From Spirometra erinaceieuropaei (taxonomy: Eukaryota; Platyhelminthes; Cestoda; Diphyllobothriidea; Diphyllobothriidae): 64,000 nucleotides of DNA. The stretch is from assembly GCA_902702965.1 (NCBI GenBank), contig CACRXP010000721.1:27347-91346 (forward strand). Direction: 5' to 3'. The stretch's first letter is position 1. Each line of letters opens with the position of its first letter. This document shows, piece after piece, positions 1-11,660 of this stretch. Made by a program: the position numbers and the translations under genes. The notes beneath the pieces were generated by a model. That model saw only the letters and a program-made list of their open reading frames with translations, was not told the DNA's origin and made no database searches.

Positions 1-904
1 TGCAGAACTTGGAGTTAAATCTCCGGGACATGACTTTTTAGGGTCAGAACCGAAATTTCAATGAACATTTGAGTCGAAGACAATCAACTACTGTGGAATA
101 ACCACGTAATGCCCATTCTACAAACAAGTAGTACTACGAGTAGTATGAATTCCATATGGTAATGGTAGTATACCGTACTCCCGACCTAGATACTTGCTAA
201 AAGCCCAGACACGTGTTTCGCCGATATTCTGCCGCTGCGTGACACAGCTGCGAGGGGTTCGGCTCTTCAGTGGGACCCCCAGCGTTCTCTAGCGGTTTCC
301 GGTATATGAACTCCAGAGAATAATCAGGTGAATAATTTCAGAAATTAATCAATGCAGAACTTGGAGTTAAATCTCCGGGACATGACTTTTTAGGGTCAGA
401 ACCGAAATGTCAATGAACATTTGAGTTATTCCACAGTAGTTGATTGTCTTCGACTCAAATGTAATTGACATTTCGGTTCTGACCCTAAAAAGTCATGTCC
501 CGGAGATTTAACTCCAAGTTCTGCATTGATTAATTTCTGAAATTATTCACCTGATTATTCTCTGGAGTTCATATACCGGAAACCGCTAGAGAACGCTGGG
601 GTCCCACTGAAGAGCCGAACCCCTCGCAGCTGTGTCACGCAGCGGCAGAATATCTGCGAAACACGTGTCTGGGCTTTTAGCAAGTATCTAGGTCGGGAGT
701 ACGGTATACTACCATTACCATATGGAATTCATACTACTCGTAGTACTACTTGTTTGTAGAATGGGCATTACGTGGTTATTCCACAGTAGTTGATTGTCTT
801 CGACTCAAATGTTCATTGACATTTCGGTTCTGACCCTAAAAAGTCATGTCCCGGAGATTTAACTCCAAGTTCTGCATTGATTAATTTCTGAAATTATTCA
901 CCTG
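1..904. repeat. Head-to-head palindrome of a 352-bp satellite unit
   Basis: The word TGCAGAACTTGGAGTTAAAT starts at 1 and again at 353, giving a 352-bp period on the left side. From about 454 the same sequence runs as its reverse complement, with the unit end repeated at 525 and 876 (period 351). The two arms meet at about 427-453, where a 26-nt spacer is itself the reverse complement of a piece of the left unit. No coding potential was seen. It could be a real satellite array with an inversion, a foldback element, or an assembly fold-back artefact at a contig end. Confidence 0.85.
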
Positions 905-930
905 ATATATATATATATATATATATATAT
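905..930. repeat. (AT)n microsatellite
   Basis: Thirteen AT dinucleotides end the palindromic satellite and separate it from the segmental duplication that follows. Confidence 0.9.
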
Positions 931-1253
931 CAAGCCTTTGAGAAATCCGCATTGGTTTCAATAAGAACACTTAGGCCTTGGTTAAAACATACATTTTTTC
1001 ATCGTACGTGTGGAGTTGTTTAATTTTATAAGGGAAAAGTAACGGATGGCAACAAGAATCGCTATATTCGGCCCTTTTCCCAACCCATCCGAGGACAAAG
1101 CCGCTGTAGTATAAGGTAATAACAATAACGAAGTTGGTATATTGATAGAAAGTCAAAACAATGCCTTCACCCATTGGTATTCATTCGCATAGGCTAGATT
1201 ATCTGTGCTATTCTTTTTAAGTTACAAAAGTTGCAAGGAAACCGAACAGAACA

Positions 1254-1410
1254 GATTGCTACATGAAGGACCACAGCCTATTGGGGAAGTCCTCCGGTAA
1301 TTACAACTTTACTGAAAGTGAGGAAATAGGGGCATTTCCTGAGGTCATATCCAAGCGGAAAACATTGCTGTGCAGTGCGATTTTGTAGAAAAATGCAATT
1401 CCTAGGTTGA
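1254..1410 (+). pseudogene. Relic of coding segment D
   Basis: The sequence aligns with the open segment on the minus strand at 43781-43530 and with about 12860-13060. Shared residues include the words HEG-QQP-GEVL and GAFPEV. Here an in-frame stop follows GEVLR and the frame shifts afterwards, so it is not coding. The parent protein family was not recognised. Confidence 0.5.
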
Positions 1411-3144
1411 TAATGTTAAAAAAACAATGCTTCTGAAGTAATACAAGTCGCATTGCAATTTAGGTCAGAAACTCGAATTGCACTGGAAGTGTTCTAAAGA
1501 GCTACGACCCGTATCGAAGTAAGTGGGAGATCACCAATAATGCACCACCAATGCATTGATTGTTTTTCATATCAGGGATAATAACTGACTGAAATTCAAT
1601 ACAACTCTTCGCTCGGCAAACATTGCAACTTCATGGTAATGAGAGATTAAGAAGAGCCCATTGTCGTATGCACTGACAGCAACTTGCCCTATCACATATG
1701 TGGCTTTTGATGATTGCGCATTAGATTTTCCGACAATTGCCGAAGCAGAGGTCTGCCTGCTGGCAGTCTGAAGTCTTAATGGAATGCCGCTTATAAGGAC
1801 TTTCCTCCAGCACTCCCTCAGCTGAAGTAATTAGACTTAACTGTCTTGATGATGGTTAGCTTTCAAGTGAACGTCTCAGTAGTAATCAGAATTTTTACGC
1901 ATGGTACAACGCTGTCTCGACTGTGACAGGATGACTAAGGTTTGTTGTTGTTGTTGTTTTTGCTGGTTTTGCTGCTGTGTTATGTCAGGTTAGGGTGGCC
2001 GAGCTGACAGACGTATTAACTTCACGTCAAAACCCACTGTCAGCCATGACTTCCAAAGCGTCTGCTGTCTGTATCGTCTGCATGCAGGTATGCATTTACG
2101 CAGCACGTGCACAAGACTCCGGTTTCATGCGAAATCGGACTCAGTCCACGCACACATAGCCGCTTGGCACTTAGAAATCTCTCACATTATCCTAGACGTG
2201 CTTGTTCCCTTAAGCACTCAAAGCAGAGTACAGGCGACGAAAACAGTTTTGAGTTGTGGATTTATAATATCCACACTTCATTGCCCTCACAGCAAAATCT
2301 ATCTCTAACCACAGGGAATAATCCAAACCGTCAATGTTCGCTGTCACAGGTCCCCGTTGGATTACAAACACCATATTGGTATCAATTATATCATCGTTTA
2401 TGACCCTATATGTTTTGTCTCTGATGATGAGTTCGAGCAGGCATACGAAACGTCAGGCTAATAAAGATCGTGTCAAGGCTATCGTGTCTCCTTCTTCAAA
2501 CCTGGCCAATGTTCTTCATCACTGAAACCTGAAGTAGTTGAATCATGACCAAAAGATTTCAGGGCATTTCTTGGTAAATAGGAACAATGTCACTTTTAAC
2601 CGCGTAAGTTGTTTGACAAGAATGTTTCGTTAAAGTCAAGAATATTACTCACCATTACGTGCGAAAGACTTCATTGTGATTCATGATTACTACATAACCT
2701 ATAATGAGGAGTGGTGCAGGCAACGATATAAAAACCATTGCGTGCGAGAGGCCTGTATAGGAAAAAAAAACTCAGACAGTTCTTCAGACAGTTAGATGTT
2801 TGTGCTCGCAGGCTTGTAGATAAGAAGACGTCGCCTAATGCCAAAAACCGACTTTTGTAATCCTTAGTCAGTATGACATGGAAATTGGCAACTCCAATTT
2901 AGGTAAGTGACGTTTTGCCAAATTCCAAGTATGGTACATAATACGTCTGCCTTAACCGTGAGCCTGATAGAAGTCTACCCAATATTTGACATAAAGCGAA
3001 TCGGATTTTGATGGTAGGTGGTGCTGCGGAGTCCGTTTAAATGCTCCTAACACGCAGCTTGGACCAAAGTTTGTGCACACAGTTTTAAAAGCTTATTTGA
3101 TAAGATATTATGATGGATAGGCAACTTCATGGGGTCCTACAATA

Positions 3145-3880
3145 TCAAAAATTAATTTGTTTTATCGGGACCGGCGATATTTCAAATTTGGGAAGACTGA
3201 TGTATATTTCTAACAGTGAGCATATTGATTTTTGTAAAACTGTTATTTGCCTAATAATACCCGTTACACATGGCAGATATATTTTGCCCGCTGTCACAGT
3301 TGGTCTCATTATTATAAATAATATTGATCTTGTGGAAGATGTAAACGTCAATGAATTGGCACATGCCTTCGCCACAAGCTCATCCAGCGAGTGCAATGCA
3401 TCTTGCCTCCATTTCTTTTGTATATTTCGAAGTTTTCTACAGACACTCTGGACAATGCCGTTAAAAATATGACCTTTGGAATGCAATAGCGCATGTACTG
3501 CCAGTGTTCTGAAGGTATGTGGGAAGTCCGCAATTGCGTCCATACCTTTCATATCAAAGTTAAAATGAGAGCTGACATATCACTGAAAAGAGTAAATCAA
3601 CCTCATCCATTCACAGTTCCACAGACAGGAACATGCTTATTCCAGAATTTATACCCGAATTCGTACGAGCAGAGCACAACGTTTTTTGCTGACATTCGTA
3701 TTTGACACATAGTGTGCTTCCGGAACATCTAAACTATTTATTTCCTGTCAAAATAGTTTCAAGAACACATTGTTTAAAGCTGATCGGTATTTAATCCAAT
3801 GTGATTAGTCGTTGTGTGGGAAATTTACGGGTGGGCAGCAGGACCGACAGTCCATCTGCCACAGCGAGATGGTTGCGTAA
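3145..3880 (-). pseudogene. Relic of a divergent family gene (exons 2 and 3), copy 1
   Basis: The minus-strand frame 3552-3145 contains MDAIADF and KKWRQDALHSLDEL, matching exon 3 of the complete gene at 39235-38951 (VDAIADF, TPWRQNLLRTLDVL). The expected acceptor, ending TTTTCAG near 3583, would place a TGA as the first codon. Upstream, about 3880-3690 aligns with the exon-2-like reading frame at 41335-41500 but has several stops here. The reading frame also runs past the usual stop into unrelated sequence. I call it a decayed gene. Confidence 0.6.
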
Positions 3881-3918
3881 TAACAACTTAATTGCTAAAA
3901 GTTAGTTAGTATATACCA

Positions 3919-4088
3919 GGAATTACATTTACTTTCAAGACAGAGGTTGATGGACAACTCCCATTTCTGGATGACCTTGTACGTCAAAAAACCGACGAAT
4001 CACTTCATAGATCAGTTTGTAGCAAAGAGGTGTATCCAGAGGTAACTCTTCACTTAGAGCGTAAGCAGCCTGTTATATCTCCAGATAG
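3919..4088 (+). mobile_element. PLE reverse-transcriptase fragment, copy 1
   Basis: Translation gives a short piece matching the PLE reverse transcriptase at 44360-44500: EITFTF-KTEVDGQLPFLDD, then VYPEVTLHLE. The YADD region and both ends are missing. The same fragment is at 15326-15496, so it inserted before the segmental duplication. Confidence 0.75.
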
Positions 4089-5935
4089 TATGATGCCAGT
4101 TCTGTGCGGAATAGAACATAGACTTGATACCAGAGAACACATTTTCTGTGTCAGTCACTCTGTGTACCCCAACTCTTAATCCTTCCGTCCGTGGCTTCGT
4201 ATTCAAGGGTTCAGCCTTCGTCTGGTTTGCGTGTTACTACTGGTCTAGTCCAGAAGGCCCGCATGGGCAGGCCCTCGCCTGTTGCTGACCCCTGGAGGTC
4301 GCGCATAACTCGGCGGCATGCTAATGTCTGTCTTGCAAACGGGCTTCCTATGCGAGGTTCTCCGGCGAATTCGCGGCTCTTTGTCAGGCGTGACTTCCGT
4401 AACTAATGAGCGTCCTCGAAGCTAATATGTTGCAACATCCGTGATATTGTAGGTACTTTAAGGAGTCGCGCTGAAGTTGATAGCATATAAAGACGGATTG
4501 GTTAAAGTCTTTCGATTACGGCTCTTCATTCAACCCTCGCACAAACGCTGTTGTACAACCACTAAACGTTATATCGTCACTGGCGCTACTTGCTTTTATT
4601 TGGTAGTTTAATTTCCTAACTAGAACTGTTCGTTCGATGGTCAACTGTATGTACCAGCGGACTCGGAGAAAAAAACAACGTGCGAAGCACTTTCTGGATG
4701 AGGATTGCGCGCTAACATAACACAAAACCATATATCCGAGCTCGCCGAAATGAAATGTATAAAAATTACTTGAATAAATCCCTGCATAAACTTCATCCTT
4801 GATCTGGAAGATATAACAGTATCTCATGATGACGCCCTATAGAATGTTGTTGCAAGATGCCGATTTTGCACAAGTAGCCCTTAAAATAAAGCAGATTTTT
4901 AGTGAAAAGTGTTGTAATATAGTGATCCCCAGACCAATGTAAAAAGCAACATGAGTCTACATGTGGCATGATATCGTTGGACTATTTAGAAAGGCCTGCA
5001 CCGCAAGATCTGCGAGTTTGGAGAGAGCAGATCGCCTCCATGCATTCATTATATGCAATGCCTCTGTGACATCTTGCAATCTCTTGACGTCAGTCAAACT
5101 TGTGAACCGCAGCCCCGTAACCCGCAACGTCTTTGCAGCTTGTCCAAGACCGTAAGCATAATGTATATGTGATTCTGCTTCTACCCTCTGCAAATTAACG
5201 CGGATTACGTCTCTTGCCACATAAACGTCATAGTAGCCCTGCTTTACCTAAAATGGTGCATGAATTTAACTGGTTATTTGAAAAACATAAAACATTCTGC
5301 AGTAATTTACGAAGATTTTCCAGTTAACACACATAAGTCCATTTGGTTCAGTTTTACGAGCATTTCCAAACAATCGTTTGGGACTGTGTTAAAAGCTCAA
5401 AGTCGGCGCACATTACATCCATTTGTTTCAGGAGGTATTTGAAAAAGCTATATAAGTGATGTGAAGAAGCGATTTTTTAATATATAATGGATATAGTGAC
5501 GCTGGGCACGACAATCTTAGTCACTGACGAATAGCGTTTGTGTGTGTTTATTGTAACTTTGCAAATACTTTCTAACGTGATGTTAAAATGACAGGTGTTC
5601 ATACCGTATTTTGAGCATAAATAGGCGTTGGAAGCAGAGACACGATGAACGGGGGGTTTTTACTGTTGTATGCCTCAAATGCAGGGCATTCAGTGTTATC
5701 TGTGCGCTTTTAGGTACGCCACCTGCAGGTAAGTATCTAGTCAATCAATATAAAGATTTTTATTTGGAATATAAAGAGGTTAGATGCAACGCTCAGTAAA
5801 TGTACGACCTCGTGAGTTAGAAATCTGAATATCGCCGTCCACAAACTCATCACCTGCTTGAGCCAACCGATATGTCCTATAGGTTGCGCGCGAAAACCCA
5901 TCACAAATGCCCTTCGAATTAAATAAATGTACTTA

Positions 5936-6839
5936 TTAGAAGAAGAAAATTGGCTCTCCGGAACAGCTTTATTTAACTGCTGACGTTTCAAAGAGCTGGG
6001 TCTGCTCTTCATTGTCAAAGCGTAAACTGCACCTAATCGATCAGAAATTTAGTTTAAAGTGGCAAGTTGTGTTGGCCGGCCTCATGGTGATCGATTTTTT
6101 TCCCTCTCCTCCCGCTGTGTCGGCTTCTCAGTAGATGGTTGACGGGCGTTTTTTGCCTGTGCGCTTTATGAGTCAACACTCCGTCGAGGGGAGCCGATTG
6201 GACTTTAGTCGGGCGGTCGGTCTGGCGGTTCTTGTTCTTCCTCACCGAGTAAGCTCAGCGTCGGGATATCTCCGTGCTGCCTTCTTAATTCAGGTGTGGT
6301 TGTTTGGTCCTGCGCTCTACGATTGTGATGACGTAAGACTTTGTAAGCTGCAGGAAGGTCCAGATGCCTGTTGATAGAGTGGGCATCGGAGAACCACGCT
6401 TCGAGAGTTAGCCGTTCTGATTTTGTGTTGCCTCGGCCTAAGATGGTAGCCCTCTGGAGGTCAAAAGTATGCCCCGTTCCTCCAACGTGTGTTGCTAGTT
6501 GAGAGTTAGGGTCTAACCTCCGAGTGGCCGATTTATGTTCTTGTAGGCGAGTTTGCAATTGCCGCTCAGTTTCGCCCACATAGTTGCAGTCGCCCTCATT
6601 GCAATTTATTTTGTAGATGACTGCTGAGGTTTCAGCGGGTGGCAATGGGTCTTTAGGTTGCATCAGGCGACGTCGAATTGTTGCTTGTGGTCGATGGGCT
6701 ATGCCTACTCTGGTGGGTTGTAACAGTCGCGAGACCGCTTCAGAGACCCCTTTGAAACCTCAGCAGTTAAATAAAGCTGTTCCGGAGAGCCAATTTTCTT
6801 CTTCTTATAATCTTCCCGGATCTCTAAACTTTTCCAATC
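5936..6839 (-). mobile_element. Penelope-like element with target-site duplication
   Basis: The 904-bp insertion is flanked by TAAATGTACTTA at 5924-5935 and 6840-6851. The second segmental-duplication copy has that 12-mer once (17332-17343) and no insert, so this is a filled/empty pair. The ends carry a 56-bp inverted repeat (5938-5993 and 6750-6805) with one mismatch. Inside is a GIY-YIG endonuclease domain on the minus strand. The reverse transcriptase is absent, so the element is 5'-truncated and not autonomous. It must have inserted after the duplication, or been lost cleanly from copy 2. Confidence 0.88.
6205..6663 (-). CDS. GIY-YIG endonuclease domain of a PLE
   Basis: The open frame gives 152 residues. 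The first 40 contain the GIY-YIG core in its PLE form: VIYKI, then C-x4-C, NYVGETERQLQTRL, QEHK. A later LTLEAW supplies the usual glutamate, and an Asn-Arg-His-Leu-Asp-Leu stretch near residue 115 matches other PLE tails in this window. In PLEs this domain follows the reverse transcriptase and nicks target DNA. It is only the C-terminal third of a PLE protein: no RT lies upstream, so the ATG at 6663 is probably not a natural start. The frame is intact, in keeping with a young insertion. Confidence 0.8.
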   Translation of the reverse strand: MQPKDPLPPAETSAVIYKINCNEGDCNYVGETERQLQTRLQEHKSATRRLDPNSQLATHVGGTGHTFDLQRATILGRGNTKSERLTLEAWFSDAHSINRHLDLPAAYKVLRHHNRRAQDQTTTPELRRQHGDIPTLSLLGEEEQEPPDRPPD

Positions 6840-8407
6840 TAAATGTACTTAGTATAAATGACAAAGAATAAAGTACTTAGGTAAGTTACGCCCCTTGGGT
6901 GTTTCTGGCCGTTTGCCACTGAAAGGTTTGCTTTCCTTAAGGGTCAAATCCAGTTTTCCATGATGCAGGGAATATTTAGCTCACTCGGCATACCTGCCAG
7001 AGCCTATCTTTGCTCTGTGCTTTGCAAACTTGCTATTGGCGCTTATGGTGGGTGTCTGCTTGGCCTCGGGATTGACCATGAAGGCTGTGGCTATATGCGA
7101 AACCACCGTTCCCCAGCCTTCTGGCAGCAGATGCAGTTTGATACGAAACTAACAGTCAATACTGCGTTTAGTCCAGATGGGTCTATACGGCTCTTCTGCC
7201 GACTGCCCCTCTTTTTGATGGAGTTTACATTTCTGCAGATTACAACACGTATCAATGGCGTAGGCATGCCTGTCTGTACAAAGTGCCTGGTATGATTGAT
7301 GGTGTAGTGTGCGTGACCTTTGCACAGTATCTCTGCATATGTCATTCATTAATCGGTTACAATTTCACTACCCAGAATAACCATTTTTAAATTACTGCCC
7401 TCAGCGTCTTCCATGATCCGTTATTGATCTGCTCATGTAAGGCCTCCTTTTAAATGTTTTGCATTTCAAATACCCAATCCTGCCGCTCTTAATTCCCAAA
7501 ATTGTGTTTTCGTCTGCTTATTAGAGTTTTGTCTACCGCAAATGCGAGACATTTAAAATTGTCCATGTCAGGACGGCATAACGCAAGCGGGGTAGGACTT
7601 TAATGCCAAGGATATGTTTGGGCGGAAGAGATAATCCGCAAATAATAGTTTATTGCCAATGTGGCCACATTTAGAATTAAAACTATGGCAGTAATGTGTG
7701 CTATACGTGGGTGGAGAATCGGTAGACACCCTATATGCGCGACGGTTGTCCTTTTCGTATACGGTCACGCCGAACTCTGCAGGAGGCCTGGAGTAAAAAG
7801 ACCAAAGGACGCAGGCAAACCGACAAAACGGAGACCCGCGCCAATCCGCCTAGGATGCTAATGAGAAGCATGATGAATCATAATCCGCCTAGGATAAATC
7901 TTTCGCCTTTTACTAAAGATTTACGTGTTGGGGTGCAATACGATGAATCTATATGGTCATATTTGCAGCGCCCCGTTCTCGGGGCGGTTAAAGTGAACAA
8001 GAAAGTCACCCTGACAGGGCTTCTGCGCGTACAATCCCAGACATATTGAGAACGTAATCACAGCTACTGAAATCGTACTGCCTTAACCTGGAAGTGCAGG
8101 AAAGGATAGCTAACTGGCAGGGCTACCAACTACCAACCCGCCGAGTATTGTCTACCACAAATGCGAGACATTTATATTTGTCCATGTAGTTAACGAAACG
8201 TCAGCTGTAGATATATGCCAGGCCACCACGTATGTAAATCATTATGTAGAAGGTTTAAAGATTAGCGTCTGATTATTCTATTCTCGCCTGCCTGCACATC
8301 GACGCCGGAGTCACCCAGTTTTCTGTTCTCCATCAGGTGAACGGCGGAGTAAACATGACGACATATGGAACGACATGCGGTGACTGGGGCTTCGTTTCTT
8401 CCCACTC

Positions 8408-9560
8408 TGCGACGTGAGGAAGAAGGCATTATCGATGGAGTCAAAGGCGGAGTGCATCTTGATTTGTGAAAAAGCTAACTAGGCTTTTTCACATTGTGCG
8501 AAAGGGTTTTTGAAGACAGTCAGACGATCATTGGCGTAAGTAACCATACCATAGTAAGCCAACGGTCATTGCTTAGAATGGGGCACTTTTATTTTAAAAG
8601 CATGCGATACCGTTCATAGGTGGTCGACAAAATGGCCAAATGAAGATTGTCATTGCCCCATTAAGACAGACGATCAACTCACTACGTCGTTTTTTTTCTG
8701 CAGGCATGTACAAGGATGTTCTACGTTAGTTTTGAGCACTATTCATAGTCTGGTCTGTCCTTTAGTCGCATGTTATTTTTCCGCCAGCCTAATACGCCGG
8801 CATTTGTGTGGTCGTATTGACGAAGGCAAGTTTTTGTTCAGTACCAGAGTGGTTGCAGTAGGTTGCGCCCTGCCCAACGAATTATTGTGTTCTTGAAGTG
8901 CACATTCATACATGGTCAACGTGGGTTTCTATAACGCCTACTACTTACCTGTAACTTTTGCAGCCTTATGCTTTCAACAGACCGTAGCCAATTGCGTATG
9001 ATCATACTATTTGCAATTGCTATGTGGGTTTTTTTACAATTCTGGGGCTACGCACATGTACTGGCTAGTGCCCCGCCATAGCGTAAACAAAATATTTATT
9101 GTGATTTCCCTGGAAATGTGCCTATTCTGTGTTTTTTTTTACAGTCATTGGAGAATACAGAGACAATTGCCCTCTTTTTACTTAATAAAACCGAATTTAA
9201 CTGAACGAACATGGCGCCGAATTATGGTTAAAACTGATAGGACAACATTTGAATTGAGCAACTTGTTTCTTCTTGATTAAGCTCAGCGTGAATCGCAAGC
9301 CAGATTTTCGTTTTGCTGATTCTAGTGACACGTGATTCCACAAGTTATACGGCAACAACATTTCGACAGTGTTTATGCATAGAATGGCAATCCCATTCCA
9401 TATCTTTTTAACAACACACACTGTCTGCTTTAACCGTGAAAGCTTGATGGCCATTACTTTAGACATTAATTCGTTGATGTTTGGTATGAATCGCTCGATA
9501 GAATAGTTAAAAATGGGAAAGCAAATAAAAACAAGCACATGCGGCATTTTTAAACAATTG
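8408..9560 (-). other. Intron 1 of the broken family member; no gene of its own
   Basis: Read on the minus strand, about 9540-8560 aligns with 49541-50480, intron 1 of the complete plus-strand gene. Shared words include CATGTATGAATGTGCACTTC and AAAGACAGACCAG. No exon or RNA gene was seen in it. The stretch shows how far whole-gene duplication extended. Confidence 0.65.
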
Positions 9561-9680
9561 CTTACACAGAATATTTGTTCAGCCACTACCTACATAAAAC
9601 AGCATCAAAATCAATGACGCCAAGACGACCTCTTTGCACGACATGTTTTTTCAACAAAATACTAATGGCATACTTCGGAA

Positions 9681-9707
9681 TTTATATACACCTAAATAAG
9701 CAATTGG
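9681..9707 (-). promoter_or_regulatory. TATA and CCAAT boxes of the broken family member
   Basis: On the minus strand TATATAAA lies at 9688-9681 and CCAAT at 9707-9703, some 40 and 60 nt before the ATG at 9644. The same boxes and spacing occur before the plus-strand gene at 49462, within about 170 bp of clearly aligned flank. Confidence 0.55.
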
Positions 9708-10790
9708 TCCTATGCCGCATAACCCACACGATGCCAGAGAATGCAGCTGGGCGTAGATTACTGGTAGAGCAGACAGATGCTGCATGCATCGCCAATCATT
9801 AAACGTCACGAAATGGTATCCCTTTCTACATATTTTTCGGTGATAATTTTTTCTCTGCTGCATATTTTGGCGTTTTGAAATGAACAATAATTAAAATGTG
9901 TCTCGAGTAAAAAAATTGTCAATGCTTTTCTTTAAACTATAAATTTTTTTGAGTATTTCCACAATAAAGCGATTTTTTGAAAACTTATTTTGATAATCTT
10001 ACAGCATTTCCACCAACAAAACAAAACAAATCCAAAAATGTTTATGACTTGTTAGAATGTTGCACTAAGTTACCATTTTACCGCCAAAAAGCAATTACTT
10101 GAAACTGTATAAGCAAAACTTATGCAAGTAATTGTTCCCATTCTGCATGCCTAATCTTGGTTCCATTTACGGCACATTTCGTTTATGTTATCTAAATGTC
10201 CGTAAAAATTACGGACATTTTTTCACAGATGTGAGTCTTTTAGCGACTGCATTGATTCCACTTTTGTACGAAACTATTCTTCAGAAAGCCTCTTAAACAA
10301 TTTCGGCTGCTGTCTGATGTGGCTGACGTGTAAGTTGATTGATAGTCGTTAAATAGTTCACCTTTGCAAATCAGACAAAATAGCAGACAAGACGAAGTTG
10401 CAGAAAAATTAGCACGCAAGTCCTAATAACAGTGCCAAAAGGTGATCAATGCCATTGCCTTCGGACCACTTTAAACTGCCTTCCAATGAGCCACCAGCAG
10501 CACAAAATCCGGGATATGAGGGCATTTTGAATGTGTCAGCCAAATATTTGTTTATTGATGTATTCTCTACTTCTGCTAACAAATAGTCATCTGACAGGTT
10601 GACCATGACGCAACCTAAAATCTATTCTATCATGATGCTCGTTGTCGATATTGGTATTGAAATTAAACATGCTCGCCGTACTATTACAAACGTAATGCAT
10701 CCTTGGCCACAACAACTCCCTCAATCGCTTTCTATTTCGTCTGCCGTTTGGCAACCACAAACAGGTTTTAGCAGTCTAGTCAAATAACAA
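9700..10790 (-). promoter_or_regulatory. Conserved 5' flank shared by two family loci
   Basis: This flank aligns in several blocks with 22650-23940, the flank of the complete minus-strand gene starting at 22597. Matching blocks include the TGGTAGAGCAG/TTGGCAGAGCAG word, CAAGTAATTG and CATTTTTTCAC, at similar distances from the two ATGs. The region has no convincing coding frame. It may hold shared control elements or simply reflect duplication. Confidence 0.5.
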
Positions 10791-10852
10791 CTCTCTTTCT
10801 AAAAACGCCGACACTTTTGCTGATTTTCTGACATATTTCCGATGTAATCCTG

Positions 10853-11430
10853 TTGATTAAAACTTCTGACAGACGAACACGTGACCTTGCGGACACGGGC
10901 AAACATAGAGGTGCATCAAAGCTCAGACTGCAACGGCTACTGTTCACAACACAGTCGTTCATAAACCCATCTGAATCATTTAGAAACCGCTTAAAGCCTG
11001 AAGAGCAATCTGGAGTACGGCATAGCATTTCCTGTCGAAATTGTCCTCGTAACTACACAGGACACACTGGACGCTGGCTATGCGACGAGGCTACGCATTA
11101 TCACGAGTGGCCGCCCACACCTACGAAATGGGTAACCAGTTTATCTACGCAGCCACCTAAATAGTCGTTCACGCCGGAAACAAAACATGCCGAGAACTGA
11201 GTGCAGCCTGGGCCTCGGATGAGATCTTGGTCAATCGATTTATCGATCTGGCGTCGGCTTATGCAGCCCTGCGTAGTCACCATCAGTCGTGCGCGTCGGT
11301 CGATGATTGGGCTAAGTGTCTTATAACTGTCGCTTGTTCTGTTGCTGCTACTTCCACTGAATACAACGTTCCGGTGCTCGAATCTTCGTTTTTCATTTAT
11401 AAACTGCCTAAGTCCTTTCGCTAATCAGGT
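10853..11430 (+). mobile_element. PLE GIY-YIG relic
   Basis: The frame from 10853 contains RNRLKPEEQ, then the C-x2-C-x3-Y-x-G-x-T-G-R signature (NYTGHTGR). After a frame change, 11105-11300 reads AHTYEMG, then WASDEILVNRFIDLASAYAA, the usual PLE endonuclease tail. An in-frame stop and the frame change show decay. A closely related relic is at 31840-32610. Confidence 0.75.
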
Positions 11431-11544
11431 CCCGTTCGTGTGTGAGTCAAAGGAGTCATAACCGAAAATAATTGAAGCCTTGAATATTATGGGTGTTTTG
11501 CGTTTCGTAAGCTTGAGCCCGAAGTTTTGAGACATTTTGTGCAA

Positions 11545-11660
11545 CTATTAAGTGCGTACAAGACAAAAGGAGTGCATTTAGGTTACAGGTACATTTTCTG
11601 ACATCAAAATAATTCGAAGAAAAATGTTTCCTTCGGGAAAGTGAACAAACTCTATTTCAA
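11545..11660 (+). repeat. PLE terminal-repeat-like segment
   Basis: The segment aligns as reverse complement with 46340-46455 (shared words AATTCGAAGAAAAATG and the CTTCGGGAAA/CTTTGGGAAA variants) and in part with 46020-46080 and 44040-44075. It therefore looks like a dispersed PLE end. Confidence 0.5.

Larger units (their letters stand above)
971..8407. repeat. Segmental duplication, copy 1
   Basis: The stretch aligns almost end to end with 12580-18909. The left limit is near the shared CTTAGGCC word; the right limit is where the sequences part after GGCTTCGTTTCTTCCCACT. Copy 1 is longer because it holds a PLE insertion (5936-6839) and about 172 bp at 3132-3303 that copy 2 lacks. It carries a family exon 3 (5247-4957, minus), relics of another family gene (about 3880-3145, minus), an old PLE reverse-transcriptase piece (3919-4088, plus) and the end of a relic coding segment D (about 1254-1410, plus). 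A TTG-rich microsatellite sits at about 1939-1957. Confidence 0.85.
4957..9644 (-). pseudogene. Broken member of the secreted three-exon family (exon 1 + exon 3, no exon 2)
   Basis: Exon 1 is 9644-9566 (79 nt, donor GTAAGC). It is homologous to exon 1 of the plus-strand gene at 49462, but codon 22 is TGA. Exon 3 is 5247-4957 (291 nt): acceptor TTTTAG, open to a stop after SCHM, and differing from the copy at 16655-16365 by 4 bases in my reading (3 amino-acid changes). No exon 2 is found between them. Intron 1 sequence at about 9560-8560 aligns with 49541-50480, but the alignment is cut where the segmental duplication ends (8407). So two different paralogues seem to have been joined here, leaving an orphan but open exon 3. 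Transcription is possible; a full protein is not. Confidence 0.75.

Noticed and set aside
4191..4406. GC-rich frame also present in copy 2
   Set aside because: Conserved only because of the recent duplication; the frame has no motif, and copy 2 reads differently around the middle.
6960..7345. Plus frame of 111 codons and overlapping minus frames, also at 17452-17892
   Set aside because: They belong to the segmental duplication, have no motif or splice context, and differ between copies by changes that ignore codon positions.
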